A stretch of 64,000 bases of DNA. It comes from Ahrensia sp. GTDB lineage: Bacteria; Pseudomonadota; Alphaproteobacteria; Rhizobiales; Rhizobiaceae. Numbering within the stretch: position 1 is the first letter of the stretch; every line of letters begins with the position of its first letter. A model generated the notes under the pieces. That model was not told the DNA's origin. It did not search any database and saw nothing but the letters and a program-made list of their open reading frames with translations. The position numbers and the translations under genes are program-made. The DNA is taken from NCBI GenBank assembly GCA_002698425.1, contig NZXU01000090.1, forward strand, positions 1 to 64,000, given 5' to 3'. Shown here one piece after another: positions 37,490 through 45,649 of the stretch.

Positions 37490-38728
37490 TCAGGATTGCG
37501 CCGCAAGCGCGCGTTGCCGGAACAGCACGAACAACGCCCCGGCGACGCCGACCAGCGAACTGGCAAGCTGGATCGCAACGAGCCGTTCCGCGCCCGCGCC
37601 CGGCACCATGACCGCGCCGGCATAGGCGGAAAGCGCCGCGCCGCCGAGGATCATCATGGCGCTGCCGAGGCCGCTGGCGGTGCCGGCGAGATGCGGGCGA
37701 ACCGACAGCATGCCCACCGTCGCATTCGGCAATGTCGTGCCGTAACCGATGGCGACGAAGAACATCAGCCCGAAAAAGGTCACGACGGAGCCGAAGCCGG
37801 CCAGGAACAGCGCCAGCGACACGATGAGCGCCAGCGTCGACGTCAGCGTGCCGACGAAGACCATGCGCAGGACGCCGGCGCGTGCGGAAAACCGCCCGGA
37901 GATGAAACTGCCGGTGACATAACCGACCGAACTGGCGCCGAAGAATAGGCCGAGCGCGACCGGACCGAGCCCGAAAACCTGCGTTCCGACAAAGGGCGCG
38001 CCGCCGAGATAGGCGAAAAAGGTTCCCGCCGAGCAGGCCTGGACGACGCCATAGCCCCAGAAGCGCGGTGCGGTGAGAAGCTCGGGATAGCCGCGAAACT
38101 GTTCGGCGAAGGACGCGAAGGCGTGCGGACGGGTTTCGCCGACATCGCGCCAGATCAGCCAGAGCGCAGCGCCGCCATACAGGAACATGACCCAGAAACT
38201 GGCGCGCCAGCCAAGCGTCGAATCGAGAATGCCGCCCAGCGCCGGACTGAACATCGGCACGGCGGCCATGCCCATGGACAGATAGGCGATCCTGGAGGCG
38301 GCGCTCGCCTCCGCGACGGTATCGCGCACCACGGTCCGGGCGAGCACGACACCGGAAAAGACGACCGCCTGCAGCATGCGAAAGCCGAGGAACATCACCA
38401 CGTTGGTGGAGACAATGCATCCGAGGCTGGCGACCACGAAGATGAAATAGGCCGCGAGCAGCACGGGACGCCGTCCGAAACGGTCGGCGAGCGGGCCGAG
38501 AACGATCTGGGTGGCGCCCGTCAGGGCGAGATAGAGCGCCACCGAAAGCTGGATGACGCTGTATTCGGTGCCGAATTCCGCGGCCATGCGCGGCAGCGAC
38601 GGCAGGAAGATGTTCATCGCCATCGCCGCGACGCCCGTCACGGCGACCAGCGTCATGAAGGCCGGTGGCGTTGTGCGGTCGAGGAACCGCGGCGCGGCAG
38701 GTTCGGGACTGTCGGCGGCCTGCGTCAC
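37490..38728 (-). CDS. MFS transporter of the Bcr/CflA family
   Basis: A 412-residue transporter with 12 hydrophobic segments and the family motif LGPLADRFGRRPVLL in the loop between helices 2 and 3, plus RMLQAVVFSGVVLARTVVRD. Bcr/CflA proteins export drugs or metabolites by proton antiport. The start is GTG 38728, 37 bases after the Rieske gene, so it is probably the last gene of the amidohydrolase operon; an exporter for a pathway product or toxic intermediate would fit. Confidence 0.88.
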   Translation of the reverse strand: MTQAADSPEPAAPRFLDRTTPPAFMTLVAVTGVAAMAMNIFLPSLPRMAAEFGTEYSVIQLSVALYLALTGATQIVLGPLADRFGRRPVLLAAYFIFVVASLGCIVSTNVVMFLGFRMLQAVVFSGVVLARTVVRDTVAEASAASRIAYLSMGMAAVPMFSPALGGILDSTLGWRASFWVMFLYGGAALWLIWRDVGETRPHAFASFAEQFRGYPELLTAPRFWGYGVVQACSAGTFFAYLGGAPFVGTQVFGLGPVALGLFFGASSVGYVTGSFISGRFSARAGVLRMVFVGTLTSTLALIVSLALFLAGFGSVVTFFGLMFFVAIGYGTTLPNATVGMLSVRPHLAGTASGLGSAMMILGGAALSAYAGAVMVPGAGAERLVAIQLASSLVGVAGALFVLFRQRALAAQS

Positions 38729-38765
38729 GGCGCGTCAGCCCGCCATGCGCAGCCGCCGCCGGGCG

Positions 38766-39221
38766 TCATGCCTCGGCGGCTTCCCTGGCGCGGCCGGCCG
38801 ATCGGTCGGCGAAATCGACGACGACGTAATCGCCCTCGACCTCGACCGGAATGGTGTCGGCGACATAGGGGCCCTTGACCAGATCCTCGCCCGTCACCGC
38901 CTCGGTGGCGTAGGCGCGCGTCCGGGTCGATTTCGGATCGCTCCAGGACTGGCCGGTCCGCACGTCATACTCCCAGCCATGCCAGGGGCATTTCAACATC
39001 TCGTTCTTGCGACACATGCGGTAGGTGCCGGGCCCGTCGCTTTCGACGATCGCGCCGAGCCGCCCGCCGGACAGCTTGGCGCCGCCATGCGGGCAGACAT
39101 CCATGAGCGCGAAGAACTCGTCTCCGAGCCGGACCAGGCAAAGCTCGCGCCCCGCAACTTCAACCCGGCGAATGCCCCTGTCGGGAAAGCCGGCGACTTC
39201 TGCAACAACGTGTCGGGTCAT
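38766..39221 (-). CDS. Rieske 2Fe-2S ferredoxin-like protein
   Basis: A 151-residue soluble protein with both Rieske ligand motifs, CPHGG (C-x-H) and CPWHGWEY (C-x2-H), separated by a longer than usual linker that contains an additional CRKNEM segment. Proteins of this kind donate electrons to ring-hydroxylating or demethylating oxygenases. No oxygenase gene is in the window. The ATG overlaps the stop of the upstream amidohydrolase gene. Confidence 0.88.
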   Translation of the reverse strand: MTRHVVAEVAGFPDRGIRRVEVAGRELCLVRLGDEFFALMDVCPHGGAKLSGGRLGAIVESDGPGTYRMCRKNEMLKCPWHGWEYDVRTGQSWSDPKSTRTRAYATEAVTGEDLVKGPYVADTIPVEVEGDYVVVDFADRSAGRAREAAEA

Positions 39222-40315
39222 TGGTAACCATAGAGCTTGCTGGCGTTGCCGCTGAGGACGGCGTCGCGCTGTTCGTCTTCGACGGGGAAACGGAAAAGCC
39301 GATAGGCGTCGTCGTAATCCCAGTGCGGATAGTCGGAGGAGTACATCAGCCGGTCCCAGCCGATCCAGTCGATCACGTCGATGATGTCGCGGGGCTTCTT
39401 CGGCTCCTCCATGGGCTGGGTCGCCCACCAGAAATGCTCCTTCATGTATTCCGAAGGCTTGCGCTTGAGATGCGGCACCTCCTTGTGGAAGGTGTCGAAA
39501 TGCTTGTCCATGCGCCAGCCGAGCGCCGGCGCCCAGGAAAAGCCGCCCTCGATGATGGCGACCTTCAGCTTCGGGAATGCCTCCAGCACGCCCTCGATGA
39601 CGAGGCTCGTCACCAGCGATTCGGCGCCGGGCACGAAGGTGTAATGCTCCTGGAAATAGAAGCTCGGCCAGCCGGAGCCGCTCGACGGCTTGCCGTTGGA
39701 GAAGCCGACCGGGTGCAGGCCGATCGGCAGGCCCGCCTCGGCGGCGGCGCGGTAGATCGGCCAGTATTTGCGGGTGCCGAGCGTCTCGTTGGGACGGGTC
39801 GACATGATGACCTGCACGAAGCGCTTGTCGCCGGCGTGTTTCTCGATCTCGGCGACGGCCGATTCAGGATTGTCCTGCGCCACGACGATGCCGCCGCGCA
39901 GGCGCGGCTCGGGCTCCAGCCATTCGGCGATCTGCCAGTCGTTCGAGGCGCTCGCCATCGCGGCGGCGAGATCCGGATTGCGTTCCTCCATGCCGCCGCG
40001 GCTGAGCGCGATCAGATTGCCGACCTCGATGCCGAGCGGGTCGAGATGCTGCTCGCGCAGCATTTTCAGGTCCGAGCCGGGCGGTCCGACCTCCGGCTTG
40101 GAATCCATGCGCATGCCGTTGGCGGTCATGCGCGGATAGGCAAGCTGGCCGACCAGCGCCTGGCGCATATGCGTGCCGAAGGTCTGCAGGTGCTCGACCC
40201 AGCGCTTTTCCATGAAGGGAAAGAGCGCCGCAGGCGATCTCGGCGCCGGGTGGATGTCGCAATCGACGATGCGCAGCCTCGTGGCGGCATCCGTTTCGAA
40301 GAGCGGGCGGTTCAT
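39218..40315 (-). CDS. Amidohydrolase-2 family metal-dependent hydrolase, copy A
   Basis: A 365-residue TIM-barrel protein of the amidohydrolase-2 (ACMSD-like) family: N-terminal metal motif DCDIHPAP (D-x-H), a central histidine segment GLPIGLHPVGFS, EGGFSWAP and the C-terminal metal aspartate in YSSDYPHWD. Members hydrolyse C-C or C-N bonds or decarboxylate in degradation of aromatic and heterocyclic compounds. It is paralogous to the gene just upstream, with matching blocks such as GDKRFVQV and SSDYPH/STDYPH. Both neighbouring junctions are ATGA overlaps. Confidence 0.88.
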   Translation of the reverse strand: MNRPLFETDAATRLRIVDCDIHPAPRSPAALFPFMEKRWVEHLQTFGTHMRQALVGQLAYPRMTANGMRMDSKPEVGPPGSDLKMLREQHLDPLGIEVGNLIALSRGGMEERNPDLAAAMASASNDWQIAEWLEPEPRLRGGIVVAQDNPESAVAEIEKHAGDKRFVQVIMSTRPNETLGTRKYWPIYRAAAEAGLPIGLHPVGFSNGKPSSGSGWPSFYFQEHYTFVPGAESLVTSLVIEGVLEAFPKLKVAIIEGGFSWAPALGWRMDKHFDTFHKEVPHLKRKPSEYMKEHFWWATQPMEEPKKPRDIIDVIDWIGWDRLMYSSDYPHWDYDDAYRLFRFPVEDEQRDAVLSGNASKLYGYQ

Positions 40316-41391
40316 GTCATTTCCTCCAGGATTGCGGCGGCCTCGCGCAGCGCCGGTTCGGCGGCGAGGCGCGGATACGCCTTCAGCGCGTTGCCGGACA
40401 GAATGCCCGGAAGCGCCTCGTCGGGCAGGCCCGCCGGAAGCGGATCGGAGCCGGTGAATTGCCGGTGCGGATAGTCGGTGGAATAGAGCAGCATGTCGGT
40501 GCCGCCGATATGCTTGATGATCTGCTTCAGCTCCTCCGGCCCCGGCGGGTCGGACGGCTGCAGCGACAGGAACACGCGGCCGGCCATGATCTCGGAGGGC
40601 TTGCGGTCGAGCCACGGCACTTCCGGGCGGACGCCGCGCCATGTCTTGTCGTTGCGCCAGATGATCGTCGGCAGCCAGGCGAAACCCGATTCGAGGAAGA
40701 CGACATTCAGATCGGGGAATTTGTGCAGGACGCCCTCGCCGACCAGGGCGGTCAGGATGTTCTCGAACACCATGGACTGCATCACATAGTCTTCGAACTG
40801 GTAGGACGGCCAGCCGGAGACGCTGGGCGGCAGGCGATAGATGCCGCCGGCATGGATCGCCAAGGTCAGGCCGTGCTTCTCGCAGGCCTCGTAGAGCGGC
40901 CAGTATTGCCGGTTGCCGTGATGGATCTCCTGCATGGCGAGCAGCAGAACCTGCACGAAGCGCTTGTCGCCGGCCAGCCGCTCGATCTCCGCGACGGAGG
41001 CGGCGATGTCCTCGCCGGACACGTAGATCGAGCCGCGCAGGCGCGGTTCCCTGTCGAGCCATTCCTTGGCGACATAGTCGTTGACCGCGCTCATCAGCAC
41101 GGCGCGCATGTCGGGATTGTGCAGGGCGACGACGCCATGCAGCATCGAGGCGACGGCAATATCGGTGCCGAACTTGTCCAGCGCGGCCGAGACGTCGAGG
41201 CCCTCGAAATCGGGATTGGCGGACAGCGGCGAATTCGGCGGATAGGAGGTCAGGCGGAACGGGCTGTCGGTGATCTCGCGTTCCTGGATCTGGAACTGCC
41301 AGAACTCGTCCATATAGGGCAGCAGGTCTTCTATCGAAGCCTGCGGCAGATGAAAATCGGCGTCGATTCGCAACGGTGTGCGTGTCGGCAA
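40312..41391 (-). CDS. Amidohydrolase-2 family metal-dependent hydrolase, copy B
   Basis: A 359-residue paralogue of the next gene: D-x-H motif in IDADFHLPQ, AIHAGGIYRLP, LESGFAWLP and YSTDYPHRQ. Adjacent paralogous amidohydrolases may act as a heteromer or on successive steps. I chose TTG 41391, seven bases after GGAGG, because MPTRTPLRIDADFHLP then matches the family start; an ATG at 41466 would add 25 residues that do not look like protein. It probably begins the operon of amidohydrolases, Rieske protein and MFS exporter. Confidence 0.82.
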   Translation of the reverse strand: MPTRTPLRIDADFHLPQASIEDLLPYMDEFWQFQIQEREITDSPFRLTSYPPNSPLSANPDFEGLDVSAALDKFGTDIAVASMLHGVVALHNPDMRAVLMSAVNDYVAKEWLDREPRLRGSIYVSGEDIAASVAEIERLAGDKRFVQVLLLAMQEIHHGNRQYWPLYEACEKHGLTLAIHAGGIYRLPPSVSGWPSYQFEDYVMQSMVFENILTALVGEGVLHKFPDLNVVFLESGFAWLPTIIWRNDKTWRGVRPEVPWLDRKPSEIMAGRVFLSLQPSDPPGPEELKQIIKHIGGTDMLLYSTDYPHRQFTGSDPLPAGLPDEALPGILSGNALKAYPRLAAEPALREAAAILEEMT

Positions 41392-41579
41392 AGTACTTCC
41401 TCCCGGTATACCTCTTGGGACTGGATCATATTCCCGCGGAAATTCGGAGAGAACCACGCATTTCACGAAAACTCATGTCGCGATATGTGCACTGGCCTTC
41501 GAGAAGGCCTCGCGAAGCCCTTGGAACTCAAGATGAATTATGGCGCGCGCGGCCGGAAAATCAACAGGCGCGCCGTGGC

Positions 41580-42062
41580 CTAGCCGCCGGTCATCTCGCT
41601 CCAGCGCCGGCGTAGGGCGGGCATGTCCGGCGCATCCTCGAAAAGCAGGCCGTCCTCTTCGCCCAACTCGATCCAGGGCTGTTTCGTCGCGGTGAAGATG
41701 TGGCCGGCGGGATAAAGCCACGAGCGATCGTCCAGCGTGCCCGGCTTGATGACAAGCAGATCGCCTCCGATGATCCGGTGGGTGATCCGCGTGCCGCAGG
41801 AAGGACAGAAGGTCTTTTCCTGCGGGCGGCCCGATCCGCCGGTGCAGGGATATGTCTCCAGCTCGCCGTCGATCTCGACGCCGTCGGCCGGCAGCATCAG
41901 CGAGGATCCGAAGGCGCTGCCGGACTGGCGCTGACAGAGGGTGCAGTGGCAGGCGTAATAGGTGACGGGTTTCGCGGTGACGCGATAGCGCAGCTTGCCG
42001 CATTCGCAGCCGCCGGTGAGCGGCAGCTCGGGCAGTGCGACTTTCTTGATCCCGTCCCCCAT
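41580..42062 (-). CDS. GFA (CENP-V) family zinc protein
   Basis: A 160-residue protein of the glutathione-dependent formaldehyde-activating family, with the zinc-binding cysteines visible as CECG, CHCTLCQRQSGS and CPSCGTRI. Members are either S-(hydroxymethyl)glutathione-forming enzymes or uncharacterised carbon-sulfur lyase-like proteins. Its start overlaps the stop of the ferredoxin reductase gene by one base. A role in handling formaldehyde released by an oxidative demethylation is possible but not proven. Confidence 0.88.
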   Translation of the reverse strand: MGDGIKKVALPELPLTGGCECGKLRYRVTAKPVTYYACHCTLCQRQSGSAFGSSLMLPADGVEIDGELETYPCTGGSGRPQEKTFCPSCGTRITHRIIGGDLLVIKPGTLDDRSWLYPAGHIFTATKQPWIELGEEDGLLFEDAPDMPALRRRWSEMTGG

Positions 42063-43288
42063 CAGGCCGCCAGCGCCTTGACGCGGGCGCGCAGATCGAA
42101 GTCCGGATCGGCGATCTGGCCGGCCGTGACCTCCGCGCCGGCCTCCAGAAGCTTGCGCGTCATCGCGTAGGTGGCCGCGTCGTTCATGCAGTCGACGGCG
42201 ATCAGGCGGTCGTCGCGGAAATAGAAATGCGAGACCGAGCCCTCGCGCTTGCCGGGCCGGACGATCACCGCGTCGTAGCCGCGATTGAAGCCGGCGATCT
42301 GCAATTTCATGTCGTACTGGTCCGACCAGAACCAGGGATGCGGGGCGTAGACCGTGTCGGCGCCGCAGATGTTGGCGGCGGCGACGGCGGCCTGGTCATG
42401 CGCGTTCTGCACCGATTCCAGCCGCGTCGGCTGGCCGTCGAAGGGCAGCACCGCGCAATCGCCGGCGGCGTAGATCGACGGGTCGTCGGTGCGGCAGCGA
42501 TCGTCGACGATTATCCCGCCCTCCACCGCGAGGCCGGACTTTTCGGCGAGGTCGGTATTGGCGGCGATGCCGATGCCGACGACGGCGAGGTCGAGGGGCA
42601 GTTCGGTTCCGTCGGCGAGGCGCACGGCGACCGCCCTGCCCCCGCTTTCGACGATGCGGTCCATCTGCGTGTCTTCCAGGATGGTGACGCCGTGGGACCG
42701 GTGCAGGGCGCGGAATGCATCCGCGGTCTCCTTGCAGGCGACGCGCTTGAGGATGCGGTCCGCCGCCTCGATGACGGTGACGTCGAGCCCTTTCTTGGCG
42801 GCTTCGGCCGCAGCCTCGAGGCCGATATAGCCGCCGCCGATGACGATCAGCTTGCGGCCCGGCTGGAACTCCGCCATCAGGCCGTTGGCGTCACCGAGCG
42901 TGCGCATGACGCGGACATTGGGCAGGCTGCCGCCGAGCTCCGGCGGCAAGCGCCGGGCGCTTCCGCCGGTCGTCAGCAGCAAGGCGTCGTAGCCGAGCGT
43001 CTCGCCGCCGGCGAGCGCGACCTGCTTGTCATGACGGTCGATCGCCGTTGCCGCCGCGCCAAGCCGCAGGCCGATGCGGTTCTCGTCATACCATTCGCGC
43101 GGGCGAAGCCGAAGCCGGTCGAGGCTCATCGCGCCGGACATGTATTCCTTCGACAGGGGCGGATGCTGATAGGGAAGCTCGTCTTCGTCGGAGACGATCA
43201 CGATCTCCATATCGGCGGCATGGTGGCGGAGAGCGGCGGCGGCCGCGACCGCGGCATGGCTTCCTCCGATGATAACGGTTCTTGTCAT
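42062..43288 (-). CDS. FAD-dependent ferredoxin reductase (rhodocoxin/putidaredoxin reductase type)
   Basis: A 408-residue reductase: N-terminal FAD site TVIIGGSHAAVAAAAALR, the PYQHPPLSKEYMSG segment characteristic of oxygenase-coupled reductases, NAD site LIVIGGGYIGLEAAAEAAKKG and the second FAD motif SIYAAGDCAVLPFD. It passes electrons from NADH to a ferredoxin, for which the Rieske protein at 38766 is the obvious local partner. ATG 43288 was chosen because MTRTVIIGG is the family start. It is divergent from the guanidine operon. Confidence 0.9.
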   Translation of the reverse strand: MTRTVIIGGSHAAVAAAAALRHHAADMEIVIVSDEDELPYQHPPLSKEYMSGAMSLDRLRLRPREWYDENRIGLRLGAAATAIDRHDKQVALAGGETLGYDALLLTTGGSARRLPPELGGSLPNVRVMRTLGDANGLMAEFQPGRKLIVIGGGYIGLEAAAEAAKKGLDVTVIEAADRILKRVACKETADAFRALHRSHGVTILEDTQMDRIVESGGRAVAVRLADGTELPLDLAVVGIGIAANTDLAEKSGLAVEGGIIVDDRCRTDDPSIYAAGDCAVLPFDGQPTRLESVQNAHDQAAVAAANICGADTVYAPHPWFWSDQYDMKLQIAGFNRGYDAVIVRPGKREGSVSHFYFRDDRLIAVDCMNDAATYAMTRKLLEAGAEVTAGQIADPDFDLRARVKALAA

Positions 43289-43487
43289 GAATTGCTCAGC
43301 GAAAGTCAGTCGTTCCGGGATCGTTGGAATAGCGTTGTTTGAGCGCACTGTATACGTCGCGGCCGGCGACAACTGCTTTTCCCGTCCCCGTGCAACCGCA
43401 CAAAAAATAGACAGGCCGCAACGGAAACTGCACAAAAACAGGTTCGAAACAGCCGGATTTCAGCCGGAAAGGCAGGTTTTCGCCGTC

Positions 43488-43503
43488 TGGCACGACCCTT
43501 GCT
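43488..43503 (+). promoter_or_regulatory. Sigma-54 promoter of the guanidine operon
   Basis: TGGCACG-ACCC-TTGCT matches the sigma-54 consensus TGGCACG-N4-TTGCW exactly, with the -24 GG at 43489 and the -12 GC at 43501. A start about 12 bases downstream falls at 43513-43515, precisely where the riboswitch P1 helix begins. Nitrogen control through NtrC is therefore expected; no convincing NtrC dyad was found upstream. Confidence 0.85.
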
Positions 43504-43514
43504 TCGATTTCAGC

Positions 43515-43625
43515 GTGCAGAGGCGCCTAGGGTTCCGGTTCTTTCAAGAATGTCTGGTCCGAGAGGTGCAAGCCGCCATGAATGGCGGTGACACGGCGGG
43601 GCAAAATCCCGGGAGACAACTGCAC
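43515..43625 (+). ncRNA. Guanidine-I (ykkC class) riboswitch
   Basis: All hallmark blocks of this class are present in order: CCTAGGGTTCCGG (43526-43538), CTGGTCCGAGAGG (43554-43566), a CCGCCA/TGGCGG hairpin (43574-43589) and ACACGGCGGGG (43591-43601) followed by CCCGGGAGACA. Helix P1 closes perfectly between GTGCAG (43515-43520) and CTGCAC (43620-43625). It binds guanidinium and turns on downstream genes. No T-run terminator is evident in 43626-43713; possible hairpins involving the ribosome site suggest translational control. Confidence 0.93.
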
Positions 43626-43713
43626 AGGTTTGCGCGCGCAGGCCTTCTCCCGGATGTGCGCTCGAACCTCCCATAAACGCGGCGCGACCGCGCGAAACTT
43701 GAGAGGCAGGAGC

Positions 43714-44775
43714 ATGATCAGGAAATTCGTCACCACCCTCGGACTTGCGGCAACGCTGGCCTTGCCACTTTCGGCAACCGGAGCGGCCGCGGAAGAGAAG
43801 ACAGAATTCAGCGTTTGCTGGTCGATCTATGTCGGCTGGATGCCGTGGGGCTATCTCGCCGATTCCGGCATCATGAAAAAATGGGCCGACAAATACGACA
43901 TCTCGGTCGATATCGTGCAGATCAACGACTATGTCGAATCCATCAACCAATACACGGCCGGCCAGTATGACGGCTGTTCGATGACCAACATGGACGCATT
44001 GTCGATCCCCGCCGGCGGCGGCGTCGACACCACCGCGCTGATCGTCGGCGACTATTCCAACGGAAACGACGCCATCATCCTGAAGGACACGAGCGATCTC
44101 GCCGCCATCGCCGGCCAGAACGTCAATCTCGTCGAATTGTCGGTCTCGCATTACTTGCTGGCGCGCGCGCTCGACTCCGTCGGCCTGTCGGAAAAGGATC
44201 TCACGGTGGTCAACACCTCCGACGCCGACATGATCGCGGCCTATGGTACCGATGACGTGACCGCCGTGGTCACCTGGAACCCGCTGGTCTCCGAAATCCT
44301 CGAACAGCCCAATGCCAACAAGGTGTTCGACAGCGCCGGCATTCCCGGCGAAATCATCGACATCATGATGGTCAATACCGAGACGCTGGCCGACAATCCG
44401 GCCTTCGGCAAGGCGCTTGCCGGCGCATGGTACGAGGTGATGGGCCTGATGGCGTCCGGCGACGAGGAAGCACTAACCGCCATGGCGGAGGCGTCCGGCA
44501 CCGACCTCGCCGGATACAAGGCGCAGCTCGATTCCACCGAGATGTTCTATGCGCCCGCAGACGCCGTCGCCTTCACCGAAGCCGCCGAACTGCCGAAGAC
44601 GATGCAGTTCGTCGCCGAGTTCCTGTTCGACAAGGGCATTCTCGGCGAAGGCGCGCCCAGCCCGGAATTCGTCGGCGTCTCCTTCCCGGACGGCTCCGTC
44701 TATGGCGACGAGGCGAACGTCAAGCTGCGCTTCGACACGACCTACATGCAGATGGCCGCCGACGGCGCGCTCTGA
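43714..44775 (+). CDS. ABC transporter substrate-binding protein, guanidine (urea-carboxylase-region) type
   Basis: A 353-residue exported protein with a signal peptide (FVTTLGLAATLALPLSATGAA) and a mature start KTEFSVCWSIYVGWMPWGYL, followed by INDYVESINQYTAGQYDGC and IVGDYSNGNDAI. These blocks identify the NMT1/TauA-like family first described near urea carboxylase genes, many of which sit behind guanidine-I riboswitches. Given the riboswitch and the hydrolase downstream, it should bind guanidinium. It is the first gene of the operon, 88 bases after the riboswitch. Confidence 0.9.
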   Translation: MIRKFVTTLGLAATLALPLSATGAAAEEKTEFSVCWSIYVGWMPWGYLADSGIMKKWADKYDISVDIVQINDYVESINQYTAGQYDGCSMTNMDALSIPAGGGVDTTALIVGDYSNGNDAIILKDTSDLAAIAGQNVNLVELSVSHYLLARALDSVGLSEKDLTVVNTSDADMIAAYGTDDVTAVVTWNPLVSEILEQPNANKVFDSAGIPGEIIDIMMVNTETLADNPAFGKALAGAWYEVMGLMASGDEEALTAMAEASGTDLAGYKAQLDSTEMFYAPADAVAFTEAAELPKTMQFVAEFLFDKGILGEGAPSPEFVGVSFPDGSVYGDEANVKLRFDTTYMQMAADGAL

Positions 44776-44827
44776 TCGTCAACCGCGCCCGGCGCTTCGC
44801 GCGCCGGGCCTTTTCTCCCGGTCGCCC

Positions 44828-45649
44828 ATGCGCCTGATCAACCGCAAACCGTCTCGCGCCACAGCCTTTGCGCTGGGCATGGCGCCCTTCGTCGCGGCGA
44901 TCGTCGCCTATGCGGTCGCCAGCCACTACCGGCGGCTCGACAATCCCGCCGACAAGTTGCTGCCGTCTTTGCCCGACATGGCCGCCGCCTTTTCGCGGAT
45001 GGCGTTCACGCCGGACCGGCGCTCTGGCGACCTGTTGTTGTGGATGGACACGTTCGACAGCCTCGAAAGGCTCGCGGCCGGAATGGGCGTCGCGGTTCTG
45101 CTGGCGCTGTCGCTCGGCATCCTGATCGGCTTCATCCCGCATGTGCGGTCTTCGCTGGCGCCCTTCATCGCGACGTTCTCGCTGATCCCGCCGATCACCA
45201 TCCTGCCGATCCTGTTCATCATCTTCGGGCTCGGCGAACTGTCGAAGATCATGCTGATCGTCGTCGGCACCGCGCCGGTGATGATCCGCTCCGTCGCGCA
45301 AGCCGTGATGGAGATTCCGCGCGAACTGATCATCAAGGCCGAGACGCTGGGCGCCTCGGTCTGGCAGATGATGGTGCGCGTGGTCCTGCCGCAGATCCTG
45401 CCGAAGCTGATCACGGCGATCAGGTTAGGGCTCGTGCCCGCCTGGATCTTCCTGATTTCCGCCGAAGCGATCGCGTCGACCTCCGGCCTCGGCTACCGCA
45501 TCTTCCTGGTCCGCCGCTATCTCGCGATGGACGTGATCCTGCCCTATGTCGTCTGGATCACGCTGCTGGCCTTCATCCTGGACCGGCTCTTGCTGATCGC
45601 CTCGCGCCGCGCCTTTCCCTGGCACCATTTGCAGGGAGACAGCCTGTGA
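44828..45649 (+). CDS. ABC transporter permease of the guanidine operon
   Basis: A 273-residue SsuC/TauC-type permease with about six hydrophobic segments and the EAA loop ELIIKAETLGASVWQMMVRV. The segment TFSLIPPITILPILFIIFGLG is typical of taurine/nitrate-type importers. Its stop overlaps the GTG start of the ATPase gene. It forms the membrane channel for the solute bound by the preceding gene's product. Confidence 0.9.
   Translation: MRLINRKPSRATAFALGMAPFVAAIVAYAVASHYRRLDNPADKLLPSLPDMAAAFSRMAFTPDRRSGDLLLWMDTFDSLERLAAGMGVAVLLALSLGILIGFIPHVRSSLAPFIATFSLIPPITILPILFIIFGLGELSKIMLIVVGTAPVMIRSVAQAVMEIPRELIIKAETLGASVWQMMVRVVLPQILPKLITAIRLGLVPAWIFLISAEAIASTSGLGYRIFLVRRYLAMDVILPYVVWITLLAFILDRLLLIASRRAFPWHHLQGDSL

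Noticed and set aside
43289..43487. NtrC enhancer sites expected upstream of the sigma-54 promoter
   Set aside because: I found only partial matches such as GTGC-AACC-GCAC, whose half-sites are in the wrong orientation; no GCAC-N7-GTGC dyad was convincing.
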